Positions 52,676 to 61,556 of a DNA stretch of 64,000 nt are shown in pieces. Location of the stretch: NCBI RefSeq assembly GCF_900111565.1, contig NZ_FOIK01000007.1, positions 127,939-191,938 on the forward strand, written 5' to 3'. Below the pieces are notes generated by a model. It worked only from the letters and a program-made list of their open reading frames with translations, was not told where the DNA came from and ran no database searches. The position numbers were made by a program, and so were the translations under genes. This DNA comes from Paenibacillus sp. NFR01 (lineage in GTDB: Bacteria; Bacillota; Bacilli; Paenibacillales; Paenibacillaceae). Position 1 is the stretch's first letter, and each line of letters begins with the position of its first letter.

Positions 52676-53335
52676 TTGAAAACGCATTACTACCTCAGTT
52701 GGTTTAATGATTTTATTCCTGAGAAGCTGGTCAAATGGCTGCAGGAGGATATCAAAGACAGAAAATCGCTTGTTATGATCAGCGCTCAACCGCCCGGCAA
52801 TAAAGGCGAGCAAATTAACATTGATGATGTTTTTGAAGCGGAATGGTTAACTCAGGCTAACCTTATATTTGAAGAATATCATTTCATTGATTACGGCATG
52901 CGGAAGGAAGATGCCCAGCGGTTCATTCACAATGCTTCCGTCATTTTATTATGCGGTGGAGATCCTGTTTGGCAGAACGGTTTTTTGATCGAATACGAAT
53001 TATCGGATGCGATTAAGAACAGCAAGGCCGTTATAATGGGAGCCAGTGCCGGTGCGTTAAACATGGCTGCAAAATGGTTATGCTCGAAAAACGCTGGCCG
53101 TGAAGTTGAAACAAGTACTATATATAAGGGTCTAGGCCTGGATCATTTTTCCTATGAATCTCATTCTAAACGCGACTACGCCACGTTTGTTCAAGGCTAC
53201 TTGTTTCCCCTGTCTGAAGAGATTGATGTTTATGCGGCAGAACAGGAGAGTGCTATTCGTGTAAAGGACGGCCAGATAGACATCATGGGTAATGTATATT
53301 TAATATCCCATTCAAAGATTCAGAAATTAGGTTGA
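52676..53335 (+). CDS. peptidase E family (S51) protein
   Basis: The 219-residue protein resembles peptidase E-like serine peptidases. The nucleophile elbow is MGASAGALNMA (about residue 125), preceded by ILLCGGDPVWQNGF and followed by a histidine-containing FSYESHSKRDYA. True peptidase E cuts Asp-X dipeptides; many Gram-positive relatives are uncharacterised. The start is a TTG at 52676 with GGGGAGG nine bases upstream. Codon use is visibly more AT-rich than that of its neighbours, which hints at recent transfer. Confidence 0.83.
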   Translation: MKTHYYLSWFNDFIPEKLVKWLQEDIKDRKSLVMISAQPPGNKGEQINIDDVFEAEWLTQANLIFEEYHFIDYGMRKEDAQRFIHNASVILLCGGDPVWQNGFLIEYELSDAIKNSKAVIMGASAGALNMAAKWLCSKNAGREVETSTIYKGLGLDHFSYESHSKRDYATFVQGYLFPLSEEIDVYAAEQESAIRVKDGQIDIMGNVYLISHSKIQKLG

Positions 53336-53357
53336 GACTTTATGCGGTGAAAATATG

Positions 53358-53387
53358 AAAGGCCGTCCACGGGATGGCCTTTTTTTC
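53358..53387 (+). terminator. Rho-independent terminator
   Basis: AAAGGCCGTCC (53358-53368) pairs with GGATGGCCTTT (53372-53382, one G-T pair) around a three-base loop, followed by a T run. Confidence 0.9.
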
Positions 53388-53426
53388 CGCCTCGCGTTTG
53401 CTGGACGCATAAAGGAACAGGGAAAG

Positions 53427-53442
53427 TTTGACAATTGTCAAA
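53427..53442 (+). promoter_or_regulatory. palindromic operator at the TetR promoter
   Basis: TTTGACAATTGTCAAA is a perfect 16-bp palindrome that contains the -35 box of the TetR gene, so it is a likely autoregulatory site. Confidence 0.65.
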
Positions 53443-53456
53443 TCACGTATTATATT
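53428..53456 (+). promoter_or_regulatory. promoter of the TetR-led cluster
   Basis: A consensus TTGACA (53428-53433) and TATATT (53451-53456) with a 17-base spacer lie about 50 bases before the TetR start. Confidence 0.75.
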
Positions 53457-53505
53457 AAGTTTACACTCAATGAGTAGACAGTCAACGAGAATGGAGCAAC
53501 CCGAA

Positions 53506-54219
53506 ATGGAACCCATACATCAAAAGAATCCGACGGGCCCAACGAACAAAACGGACCCAACGAATCCGGCGGGCCCAACAAATCGGACAGAGCCAGCCGC
53601 TCCCGGGACGCAAAAGTTATCCCAGCGGCATGCCCAGAAGCAGCAGACCCGGGAGCGGCTGATCGCAGCCGCGCTGGAGATGTTCGCCGGGAGAGGGTTT
53701 GCGGCGGTCAAAACGGCGGACATCGCCCTCGCGGCGCAGGTGTCGCACGGTACGGTCTTTGCCCATTTTGCCACGCGGGAGCAATTGCTGGAGGCAGTCA
53801 TCGCTGAGTTTGGACGGCGGATTACTGTCCGCCTGCATGAGCTGGCAGCCGAAGGCGGGAGCCTGCGTGCGGTTCTGGCGGCGCATCTGCAGGGCATCCG
53901 TGAGCACGAGGCGCTGTACACGCGGATGATTGCCGAGGCGCAGCTGCTCGGCGACGGATGCCGGAATGCGCTGGTGATGATCCAGTCCGCCATCGCCTTT
54001 CATATCCTGCAAATCGCGGAGCGCGGGATGGACGAGGGTCTCATCCGCAGACAGCCGCCCGAGCTTTTGTTCAACACATGGCTGGGACTGATTCACCATT
54101 ATTTGCTGAATGGAGACTTGTTCGCGCCGGGAGGTTCGGTCGTGGAGCGGTACGGCGAACTTCTGCTGGAGCATTACATCGGTCTGATCGGCATAACGAA
54201 GGGAGGGGGATTGAGATGA
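53506..54219 (+). CDS. TetR-family regulator with Pro-Thr-Asn-rich N terminus
   Basis: The 237-residue protein has a typical TetR helix-turn-helix (ALEMFAGRGFAAVKTADIAL, then QVSHGTVFAHFATREQLLEA) and a helical ligand domain. It is preceded by about 40 residues of low complexity with a PTNPAGPTNRTEPAAP-like repeat, unusual for the family. I place the start at ATG 53506 (TGGAG nine bases upstream), but ATG 53491 is possible. It overlaps the next gene by four bases. A palindrome covers its promoter. Confidence 0.85.
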   Translation: MEPIHQKNPTGPTNKTDPTNPAGPTNRTEPAAPGTQKLSQRHAQKQQTRERLIAAALEMFAGRGFAAVKTADIALAAQVSHGTVFAHFATREQLLEAVIAEFGRRITVRLHELAAEGGSLRAVLAAHLQGIREHEALYTRMIAEAQLLGDGCRNALVMIQSAIAFHILQIAERGMDEGLIRRQPPELLFNTWLGLIHHYLLNGDLFAPGGSVVERYGELLLEHYIGLIGITKGGGLR

Positions 54220-54461
54220 AGACCTGTATTGCCTGCGGGATGCCGATGGCGACGGCAGCGGAGCATGCCATGGGCGATCCGGAGAAGAACTATTGCGTTC
54301 ACTGCGCCAGACCGGACGGATCGATGCAATCCTATGAAGAAAAGGCTGATTCTTTGGCCGGCTTCATTGTCCGGACGCAAGGGCTGGACCGGGAAGCGGC
54401 TTTGCATGCAGCAAAGGCGATGATGGCCAAGCTGCCGGCCTGGCGTGAAGCGGCTAAATAA
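54216..54461 (+). CDS. 81-residue zinc-ribbon protein
   Basis: The ATG at 54216 overlaps the TetR stop (ATGA) and follows GGGAGGGGG. Cysteines 4, 7, 27 and 30 (CIAC and CVHC) form a zinc ribbon, and the tail (YEEKADSLAGFIVRTQGLDR, then AAKAMMAKLPAW) is that of a putative zinc-ribbon family often found beside AraC or TetR regulators. Function is unknown. It is translationally coupled to the regulator. Confidence 0.8.
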   Translation: MKTCIACGMPMATAAEHAMGDPEKNYCVHCARPDGSMQSYEEKADSLAGFIVRTQGLDREAALHAAKAMMAKLPAWREAAK

Positions 54462-54480
54462 ACAAAGGGAGGGATGGAGC

Positions 54481-54798
54481 ATGGAAGCGAAGGTCAGCGA
54501 TTCGTTTCAACGGTTCTACAGCGAGGCGCCGGAGCATGCCAAGGCGTGGATGGGGGCGGTCCGCAGGCTGGATAAAGCAAGCGCCCTGGATTCCAAAACG
54601 GAGGAGCTTGCCTATCTGTCCGTACTTGCAGCCACAGGGCTGCTGAGCGGAATTCCTTTTCATGTCCACGGAGCGAAGGAGGCCGGGGCGAGCCGGGACG
54701 AGGTGATCAGCGCGGTGCTGCTCGGCCTCCCGGCTGCCGGCAACCGGGTGATCGGCGCGTTGCCGGTTGCGTTGGACGCTTACGACGGGGAGAAGTAG
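54481..54798 (+). CDS. AhpD/carboxymuconolactone-decarboxylase-like protein without redox cysteines
   Basis: The 105-residue protein has the CMD/AhpD helical fold pattern (EELAYLSVLAATGLLSG, then EVISAVLLGLPAAGN). The C-x-x-C-x-x-x-H centre is replaced by GIPFHVHGA, so the histidine remains but the disulfide is lost. A peroxidase role like AhpD is therefore unlikely; a decarboxylase-like or binding role is open. ATG 54481 follows GGGAGGG. It lies 19 bases after the zinc-ribbon gene. Confidence 0.78.
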   Translation: MEAKVSDSFQRFYSEAPEHAKAWMGAVRRLDKASALDSKTEELAYLSVLAATGLLSGIPFHVHGAKEAGASRDEVISAVLLGLPAAGNRVIGALPVALDAYDGEK

Positions 54799-55059
54799 AT
54801 GGGCGCATTATGCGAACTGCCGAATATAGGCAAGAGGTTGGAGCAGCGGCTTGCGGCCGTCGGGATAACGGATGCGGATACTTTAAAAAGCTTGGGGAGC
54901 CGGGAAGCCTTTCTCCGGCTTCATTTGCGTGAGGGCGATACCTGCCTGTGCGCGCTTTGCGGGCTGGAGGGAGCGGTACAAGGCGTGCGCTGGCACCAGC
55001 TTACCCCGGCGACGAAAGCAGAGCTGAGAAAATTCTTTGAGTCGTTTACGAAAGTTTAA
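54799..55059 (+). CDS. stand-alone TfoX C-terminal-domain protein
   Basis: The 86-residue protein matches the TfoX/Sxy C-terminal domain, a helix-hairpin-helix-like fold: LPNIGKRLEQRLAAVGITDA, LKSLGSREAFLRL and LCALCGLEGAVQG. The N-terminal TfoX domain is absent, as in several Firmicutes. The domain's role is unknown outside competence in Gram-negatives. The ATG directly follows the stop of the previous gene (TAGATG). Confidence 0.82.
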   Translation: MGALCELPNIGKRLEQRLAAVGITDADTLKSLGSREAFLRLHLREGDTCLCALCGLEGAVQGVRWHQLTPATKAELRKFFESFTKV

Positions 55060-55118
55060 ATTCAGTTTAACAAAGGGGGTTAAGATCAGGGCATCAACCA
55101 AACGATGGAGGAATCACA

Positions 55119-56105
55119 ATGGATTCAGGAGTGAACAAGAGAGTAGAGCCCAGCGGCGACTGGGCCGTCGAAGCCGAAGGACTGGTCAAAGTCTTCGGCG
55201 ACAACCGTGCGGTAGACGGCGTGAACATGAAGGTGCGTACCGGAACGATCTACGGCGTGCTCGGCCCAAACGGCGCCGGCAAAACAACGACGATCCGCAT
55301 GCTGGCAACCTTGCTGCGGGCAGACGCGGGATCGGCGCGCATCTTCGGCCATGATGTGGCGAAGGAAGCGCAAATTGTCCGGCAGCTGATCGGCGTAACC
55401 GGCCAGTATGCCTCGGTCGACGAGTCGCTCAGTGCTATGGAGAACCTGATTATTTTCTCCCGGCTGCTCGGCCTCGGGAGGGCGGAGGCCCGCCGCAAAG
55501 CGATGGAGCTGCTGGAGGAATTCGGCCTGACGGAAGCGGCCAAACGCCCGCTGAAGAACTTTTCCGGCGGGATGCGCCGCCGGCTTGACCTGGCGGCCAG
55601 TCTGATCGCGCAGCCGCCGCTGATTTTCCTGGACGAACCGACGACGGGTCTGGACCCCCGCACCCGCTCGCAGATGTGGGATACCATTCACCGCCTCGTC
55701 CATACGGGATCGACGGTACTGCTGACGACGCAATACCTGGAAGAAGCCGATCAGCTGGCCGACCGGATCGCCGTTATCGACTACGGCCGGGTGGTCGCCG
55801 AAGGGACGGCGGATGAACTGAAGGCCTCGGTCGGCACCTCTTCGCTGCAGCTTGTAGTGAAGGAAGCTGGACAAATGGCGACGGCGCGGCAGACGATCGA
55901 ACGGGTTCTGGACGTCAAAGCGAACATTTCGCCTGAAGCGCGGAAAATTACGGCGCCGATGGCGGATGCGGATCTCGTGACCGACCTGCTCACTGCGCTG
56001 CGCGAGAACGGCGTTTCGCTCGCCGAGATGAGCGTGCAGAAGCCGACGCTGGACGAAGTCTTTTTAACGATTACCGGACATGGAGTCAAGGAGGACGCAA
56101 AATAA
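55119..56105 (+). CDS. DrrA-type ABC transporter ATP-binding protein
   Basis: The 328-residue protein is an ABC-2 exporter ATPase of the daunorubicin-resistance type. Walker A is GPNGAGKTTTIRML, the signature is FSGGMRRRLDLA, Walker B is LIFLDEPTTGLD and the switch histidine region is LLTTQYLEEAD. The C-terminal DrrA-specific part (LDEVFLTITGH) is present. With the next gene it would export a hydrophobic drug or lipid. ATG 55119 follows GGAGGAA. It lies 59 bases after the TfoX-like gene, and a TTTAA-rich repeat separates them. Confidence 0.92.
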   Translation: MDSGVNKRVEPSGDWAVEAEGLVKVFGDNRAVDGVNMKVRTGTIYGVLGPNGAGKTTTIRMLATLLRADAGSARIFGHDVAKEAQIVRQLIGVTGQYASVDESLSAMENLIIFSRLLGLGRAEARRKAMELLEEFGLTEAAKRPLKNFSGGMRRRLDLAASLIAQPPLIFLDEPTTGLDPRTRSQMWDTIHRLVHTGSTVLLTTQYLEEADQLADRIAVIDYGRVVAEGTADELKASVGTSSLQLVVKEAGQMATARQTIERVLDVKANISPEARKITAPMADADLVTDLLTALRENGVSLAEMSVQKPTLDEVFLTITGHGVKEDAK

Positions 56106-56920
56106 TGATGAATACGACCATAAAACCCGGGGCCGCACGCAAGCTCAAGAACCACACCGGCTTCGGCCAATCCGTGCGCAACTCCTTGACGATGGCTTAC
56201 CGCGGGCTGCTCAAAATCCGCCGCACGCCGGAGCAATTGTTCGACGTTACGCTCCAGCCGATTATCTTCACGCTGATGTTCACTTATATCTTCGGCGGTG
56301 CGATCTCCGGCGACGTGGCCAGCTATTTGCCGGTCGTCATCCCGGGTATCCTCGTTCAGACCGTGATCACCACCTCGATCGTGACCGGCGTGCAGCTGCG
56401 CGAGGATATGGACAAAGGCGTCTTCGACCGCTTCAAGTCGCTGCCGATTGCCCGGATTGCGCCGCTGGCCGGCGCGCTGCTGGCCGATACGATCCGTTAC
56501 CTGATCGCCACTGTACTGACTTTCGCCATGGGTTATGTCATGGGCTACCGTCCGGAAGGCGGACTCGGCTTTGTCGCCCTGGCTGCGCTGCTGGTGATTT
56601 TCGTCTCCTGGTCCATCAGCTGGATTTTCGCCTTCTTCGGGGTCATTGCCCGGACCGCATCCAGCGTGCAAGGGGTCTCCATGCTCGTATTGTTCCCGCT
56701 GACCTTCATGTCCAACGCCTTTGTTCCGGCTGATACGATGCCCGACTGGCTGCAATGGTTCGTCAAAATCAATCCGATCTCCCATGTGGTCAACGCGGTG
56801 CGGGAGCTCACCAATCACGGAACCGCCGGCTCCGATCTGCTCATCGCGCTGCTAGGCGCGGTCGTCATCGTAGCGGTTTTTGCGCCGATCACCGTTCGCG
56901 CGTATATGCGCAAGGCTTAA
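56105..56920 (+). CDS. DrrB-type ABC-2 transporter permease
   Basis: The 271-residue protein has about six membrane helices and the ABC-2 type 2 domain of DrrB: RTPEQLFDVTLQPIIFTLMF, YLPVVIPGILVQTVITTS, RFKSLPIARIAPLAGALLAD and MSNAFVPADTMPDWLQWFV. It forms the exporter with the preceding ATPase, with which its ATG overlaps by one base. A terminator follows. The TetR gene upstream probably controls the pair. Confidence 0.92.
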   Translation: MMNTTIKPGAARKLKNHTGFGQSVRNSLTMAYRGLLKIRRTPEQLFDVTLQPIIFTLMFTYIFGGAISGDVASYLPVVIPGILVQTVITTSIVTGVQLREDMDKGVFDRFKSLPIARIAPLAGALLADTIRYLIATVLTFAMGYVMGYRPEGGLGFVALAALLVIFVSWSISWIFAFFGVIARTASSVQGVSMLVLFPLTFMSNAFVPADTMPDWLQWFVKINPISHVVNAVRELTNHGTAGSDLLIALLGAVVIVAVFAPITVRAYMRKA

Positions 56921-56955
56921 CTGAATAAACATGAACAAACAGGAATAATTCACAT

Positions 56956-56984
56956 AAAGAGGAGCCGACGGCTCCTCTTTTTTT
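56956..56984 (+). terminator. Rho-independent terminator after DrrAB
   Basis: A perfect 11-bp stem (AAAGAGGAGCC at 56956-56966 with 56970-56980) around a three-base loop is followed by T residues. Confidence 0.92.
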
Positions 56985-57060
56985 ACATATCCGGAAGGAG
57001 GGAAATTGTGGTAACCTAAACAAGGATTACATTAAGAGCGATGGCTAAAGGAGAGTAGCG

Positions 57061-57837
57061 ATGAATACTGTAAAAACGAAAAAAGAGCACCCGGTCTGGT
57101 TTTCCTTGATGATGGGCATCGTGCTGACGCTTGCCGTTTCCGTTGCTTCCGCAGTCGGCAGCATGCTGGAGCTGAATGACAATGGGATGATGCTGGCGCA
57201 GGCCGGCGGATTCGCGGCGATGGCCATAGTGGTTGCGGTATACATGCGGAGCGGGGGGAAGAGCCTGTCCCGTTTCGGGTTCCATCGTCCCGGGGCGGGC
57301 GTTAGGGGGCAGGCGCTGTATTATTTGCCGCTCGCGATCATCGCGCTGACCCAGCCGGTCTTCAGCGGAATCGACCCTGAGCTAACGGGTGCGCGGATCG
57401 CCATCATCGTCCTGTTCACTCTGCTTGTCGGATATACCGAGGAATCGGTATTCCGGGGCATCATCCGCGATAAACTGCGGGGCAAAGGCGCGGTGTATTA
57501 CATCGTATTCTCATCCGTGTTCTTCGGGGTTCTACATATGGCCAATGCGTTCAGTGGAAAAGATGCCCTGAGCACCGTTCTGCAGGTGATCAATGCACTG
57601 CTGCTGGGCGGGGTGCTGGCGCTTCTCATCGTTACGACGGAAGAGATTCTTCCGCTCATCGCCTTTCACTTCATCTACGATGCGCTGGCCCTCGTGAGCA
57701 AGGAAAATACAGAGCATGAGGTGCTGCTGGTGGCCATCCTAAATGTAATGTACCTGCTGTACGGAGCTTATCTGATTGTGAATTTGCTGCGGAGAAGCCG
57801 GGCAGCCGGCTCGCCGGAAGCGAAGCTCACGGCGTAA
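57061..57837 (+). CDS. CPBP-family intramembrane metalloprotease
   Basis: The 258-residue protein has about seven membrane helices and the CPBP (CAAX protease/bacteriocin-processing) motifs: EESVFRG (about residue 123, E-E-x-x-x-R) and FGVLHMANAF with the second-site histidine. A later H is in LPLIAFHFIYDAL. Such proteins cleave within membranes and often give bacteriocin immunity or anti-sigma processing. ATG 57061 follows AAAGGAGAG. It stands alone between two terminators. Confidence 0.88.
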   Translation: MNTVKTKKEHPVWFSLMMGIVLTLAVSVASAVGSMLELNDNGMMLAQAGGFAAMAIVVAVYMRSGGKSLSRFGFHRPGAGVRGQALYYLPLAIIALTQPVFSGIDPELTGARIAIIVLFTLLVGYTEESVFRGIIRDKLRGKGAVYYIVFSSVFFGVLHMANAFSGKDALSTVLQVINALLLGGVLALLIVTTEEILPLIAFHFIYDALALVSKENTEHEVLLVAILNVMYLLYGAYLIVNLLRRSRAAGSPEAKLTA

Positions 57838-57916
57838 ATGACAAAGCGGCCTATCATCGGCAATGAGAGTTAGGCGCCAGGGGTTCAGATAGGTATATCC
57901 GCTGCGTTTGCATCAA

Positions 57917-57963
57917 AAGCTGCCTCAAGGAGCCGGTTCCGGCTTCCTTAAGACAGCTTTTTT
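57917..57963. terminator. bidirectional terminator between CPBP and YesN-type genes
   Basis: A long stem runs from AAAGCTG (57917) through GGAGCCGG/CCGGCTTCC to CAGCTTT and a T run near 57963, with A residues on the other side. Confidence 0.8.
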
Positions 57964-57980
57964 GCATAGCAGTTATGTAT

Positions 57981-59624
57981 CTACCCTTCCAGCTTGTTGC
58001 GGTATTCCTGCGGGGTCATGCCGTAATGCTTCTTAAACAGCTGGATAAAATAGCTCGGCTTTTGATACCCCAGCATGACCGAAATTTCATAGATTTTATC
58101 CGGCGACTGCGCCAGCAGGCCGGCGGCCAGCTCCATGCGGACACGCAGGATGTAATCGCTGATGCCTTCGCCGGTCTCCAGCTTATAAATTTTGGAGAGA
58201 TAGGACGGGTTCAGAAATACGCTGGCAGAGATGGTCTGCAGCGAGGCCGTGCCCGGATTCTGGGCGATGTATTCCTGCACCTTCCGGATAATGGAGGAAC
58301 GCGAGACCTTGTCGCCGCTGCTGACCGAACGGCGGTAGCTGGCGACAACCCGCATCGTCCAGCTCCGCAGCTCCCCGACCGTCAGCATCGGCTGGCCGCC
58401 GGCGACGGCATAGAAATCGTCCCCGATGGTATCGGCAAGCCAGCGTTTGTTCCGGTGAATCAGGGATGCGATAGAGGCGGCAATGGTAAAATACGTTTCC
58501 AGTACATGCTCCTGCGAGCCGCGCCATTCCTCCTCCAGCTCCTTGAAGATGGCGTCCAGCCTGTCCTCGGCCGCCTCCCATTGCCCTGTCTCCAGGAGCG
58601 AGCCGAGCGTCGGCGTGCGGTAGAGCTCCCCGAGCGCCTGCAGCTCGCCGCGTTCCGGCTCCTTCGCCAGCGAGACGAACAGTTCGGCGTCCCGGCCGAT
58701 GAAATGGCGGAAGCTGGCGACGGCGGACTGGTACATCGTGCTGACCTCTTCCGGGAAGCTGCCGCTTTTGCCCGCCAGCGCCGAGATGCCGAGCTTTAAA
58801 TACGATTTGGCGGCCCGCTGAAGCTGAAACGTCTGCTTCTCTACCCAATCATCCGCCTCTGCGTTGTCCTCGGCGGCATCTTCATGGCTGCCGGGCCGGA
58901 TGCGCGGCGAGAGCAGGCAGACGATAAAGCCGTGCGCATCCTTCGCATGCCACAGAGACATCCGGCCGCCGAACCATTCCGCGGCCATGTTGGTGAGCGC
59001 ATATTCCAGCAGCGCCTCGCCCGCGGCGTCGGTGCCGGCGGGGAATTCGTCGATCCGCAGCAGCAGCATGCGGAACGGCGCGCCGAGGCGGATGCGCGCC
59101 TCGTACATCTCCAGCTTCCGCGTCAGCGGCCCGGCAGCAGGCGACTGCTTGCCCGTAAGCAGGTCAAGCAGCAAATATTCCCGCAGCTTTGGCAGCTGCT
59201 CGCGCAGCGCATAAATCGCCCGTTGAGTCGAAGCGACATCCTTCCATTCCCGCTCCAGCTCATCGAGTGCCCGGCGCACCGCTTCGAGCAGCTCGTCGTC
59301 CTCGACCGGCTTTAGCAAATAATCGCTGGTGCGCAGCTGCAGCGCCTGCTGCGTATATTCAAAGTCGGCATAGCCGGTCAGCAGGATGTATTTGACATGC
59401 TTCCAATTGCGCTTGATCTCCGCGATCAGTTCCAGTCCGGACATTCCCGGCATGCGGATGTCGGTAACGACAACGTCAATGGAATGCTCGTAGAGCAGCT
59501 CCAGCGCGTCTTTGCCGGAATAGGCACGGTGAACGACATCCACTCCGATCTGCGCCCATGGCAGCATGTCGGCCAAATCGTCGGCCAAAGCCGACTGATC
59601 GTCAACAATCAACAGTTGATGCAT
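57981..59624 (-). CDS. YesN-type response regulator (receiver plus AraC HTH)
   Basis: The 547-residue protein has an N-terminal receiver (residues 1-120) with acidic pair D8-D9, phospho-acceptor D55 in VVVTDIRMPG, and lysine in LLKPVEDDE. A long central region and a C-terminal AraC-type HTH pair follow (about 445-545; ASLQTISASVFLNPSYLSKI, then IYEISVMLGYQKPSYFIQLF). It should act with the upstream YesM-type kinase to control a sugar transporter, most likely the divergent LplBC system. It follows the kinase gene by 24 bases. Confidence 0.93.
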   Translation of the reverse strand: MHQLLIVDDQSALADDLADMLPWAQIGVDVVHRAYSGKDALELLYEHSIDVVVTDIRMPGMSGLELIAEIKRNWKHVKYILLTGYADFEYTQQALQLRTSDYLLKPVEDDELLEAVRRALDELEREWKDVASTQRAIYALREQLPKLREYLLLDLLTGKQSPAAGPLTRKLEMYEARIRLGAPFRMLLLRIDEFPAGTDAAGEALLEYALTNMAAEWFGGRMSLWHAKDAHGFIVCLLSPRIRPGSHEDAAEDNAEADDWVEKQTFQLQRAAKSYLKLGISALAGKSGSFPEEVSTMYQSAVASFRHFIGRDAELFVSLAKEPERGELQALGELYRTPTLGSLLETGQWEAAEDRLDAIFKELEEEWRGSQEHVLETYFTIAASIASLIHRNKRWLADTIGDDFYAVAGGQPMLTVGELRSWTMRVVASYRRSVSSGDKVSRSSIIRKVQEYIAQNPGTASLQTISASVFLNPSYLSKIYKLETGEGISDYILRVRMELAAGLLAQSPDKIYEISVMLGYQKPSYFIQLFKKHYGMTPQEYRNKLEG

Positions 59625-59648
59625 GGTTCCATTCCCCCTTTTGTACTG

Positions 59649-61397
59649 TTACTTTGCAGGCAGGCGTTCCGTTTTATTGGGCCCGGAAGCGGCGGGCCAG
59701 TACAGTTCGGCACATAGGCCGCCCTCTGCAAGCCGGCTGATCCGCAGGCCGGCCTCCGGGCCGAACTGCAGCTGCATCCGCTGCCGCGTATTCCACAGCG
59801 CACAGCCTTTATCTTGTAGCGGCGGCAGCGTAATCTGGCGCTGCAGCGCTGCCAGCTCCGCCTCGGACATGCCGATTCCGTTATCCCGCACCGAGAGAAT
59901 ATTCATCTGGTCGGCCGTTGCCGCACGGACGCGGATTACGCCGCAGCCAAGCGGTTCAATGCCGTGCAGCACGGCATTTTCCACGAGCGGCTGGAGAATC
60001 AGCCTCGGCAGCTCCAGGCGGGCAAACGAATCGGGGATGTCAATTTCATAGCTCAAATCCTGAACCTTGATCGCCTGGATGGCCAAGTAGCTGCCCACCA
60101 GGTCCATCTCTTCCCGCAATTCGGCAGTCGGCCGTTCGGAGCGGGTCGTATATCGGTAATATTTGCTCAAGTGCATGGTCAGTTCCATGACCGTTTCCTT
60201 CTCGCCGAGCCGGGTGAGGCTGCGGATCAGCGTAAAGCAGTTGTAGAGGAAATGCGGGTTGATCTGGGATTGCAGCTGTTTCAGATTGGCGTCGCGGGAG
60301 CTGATTTTCTCGAGATATACGTTCTGGATCAATTGCTCGATCTGCTTGGCCATGTCGTTAAAGCTGACGAGCAGGAAATGAAACTCGTTGTTCGGATGCA
60401 GCACATTGACCGTCGTATAATCGCCGCGCTTGATCCGGCGCACGCCGCGAACCAGCTCCCGGATCGGTACCTGCACATTGTTATACAGGAAATAGGCCGC
60501 GATGGTGCTGCCGATCAGGAGAAAGAAGATGGAGCTGTAGAACAGATAACTGTTCGTCGTAATCGGCCGGACGACGTTCTGGATCGGCAGGTAGTCAACC
60601 AGGTACAGCTTGAGCTGCGGCATCCATACCGTGCTTACCGCGTATTCGCTGCCGGACAGGGTGAAACGGGTGAACGTTTTTTTTGCCAGAGCTTTGAGAT
60701 CAAGCTGGTTGATCAACTCGGTTTGCAGACCGCGGTCGGCGTCGATCGCGCTGATGACCCGATGGTCGGAAGAGATGAAGAAGGGGTCGCCTTTTCCGCC
60801 TTCCTTGAAGCGGTCCAGCGCCTTGATCAGCTCCGTGGCAGGAAAGCTCACTTCGACGATCAGTTTGGCATCCTTCAGCGGAGCGTTGAACGGCTCGGTA
60901 ATATAGCGGACAAAACGCAGCTCCCCGCGGTAGAAAGGGCGTGTGTCATTGATGAATTGCCAGGTCCGCGAAAAATTCCGCTCCAGCTGGCTGCTGTCGA
61001 GTGCGTTGGAGACGTTGGAGGAGACAAAGGTGCCGGTATCCGGCGCGTAGATGCTGATCGTGGTGTCCCAAGTGGAGGAAGCGGTTACAAGTTGCAGCTT
61101 GTCGTAAATTTTAAGCTTTTCGCTCGTCTGTTCGTACAGAGTGGCGATCTCCAAAAATTCCAGCGACCGCACGTTGATATCCTCGCTGAACAGCAGCCCG
61201 CTCTTGGATAACTGGGCGGCGTTGTTATCGGTCTGCGCGGCAAAAAACGAGAGATCCTTGTACATCGATTTTTCGATTTCTCCCGAGACAACCCGCAGCG
61301 AGGTCTGGTTCGAGAACCAGTAGAGCACGAGGATGGGAATCAGGAGAACCAATACCAGTGTGATGATTTTCGTAAACGTGTTAAAACGGGTGTTCAT
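59649..61397 (-). CDS. YesM-type sensor histidine kinase
   Basis: The 582-residue protein has an N-terminal helix (about 8-28), an extracytoplasmic dCache-like sensor (about 35-280), a second helix (about 285-310), a HAMP linker and a HisKA_7TM-type kinase core: QINPHFLYNCFTLIRSLT with the phospho-histidine, PRLILQPLVENAVLHGIEPL and ILSVRDNGIGMSEAEL. It probably senses a sugar or its binding protein outside the cell. I chose ATG 61397 with GGGAGC upstream. The longer frame to 61448 starts in the divergent control region. Confidence 0.92.
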   Translation of the reverse strand: MNTRFNTFTKIITLVLVLLIPILVLYWFSNQTSLRVVSGEIEKSMYKDLSFFAAQTDNNAAQLSKSGLLFSEDINVRSLEFLEIATLYEQTSEKLKIYDKLQLVTASSTWDTTISIYAPDTGTFVSSNVSNALDSSQLERNFSRTWQFINDTRPFYRGELRFVRYITEPFNAPLKDAKLIVEVSFPATELIKALDRFKEGGKGDPFFISSDHRVISAIDADRGLQTELINQLDLKALAKKTFTRFTLSGSEYAVSTVWMPQLKLYLVDYLPIQNVVRPITTNSYLFYSSIFFLLIGSTIAAYFLYNNVQVPIRELVRGVRRIKRGDYTTVNVLHPNNEFHFLLVSFNDMAKQIEQLIQNVYLEKISSRDANLKQLQSQINPHFLYNCFTLIRSLTRLGEKETVMELTMHLSKYYRYTTRSERPTAELREEMDLVGSYLAIQAIKVQDLSYEIDIPDSFARLELPRLILQPLVENAVLHGIEPLGCGVIRVRAATADQMNILSVRDNGIGMSEAELAALQRQITLPPLQDKGCALWNTRQRMQLQFGPEAGLRISRLAEGGLCAELYWPAASGPNKTERLPAK

Positions 61398-61556
61398 ACA
61401 CGCGGGCTCCCTTGCTTGGCAGGTTGAAGGAAACAAAAAATCGGGCATCGTTCCAAAATTATCGGCGCAGACGGTCCGGAAAGAGCGTTGGTATACTTAC
61501 TATTGCAGGATGGTATCGCAGATGTCAATCCTGAAAAATGGAGGTTGAGAGAGATT

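Noticed and set aside
53540..53600. Short repeats near 53.5 kb as a CRISPR array
   Set aside because: The repeats are in frame, irregular, without spacers, and encode the Pro-Thr-Asn stretch of the TetR protein.
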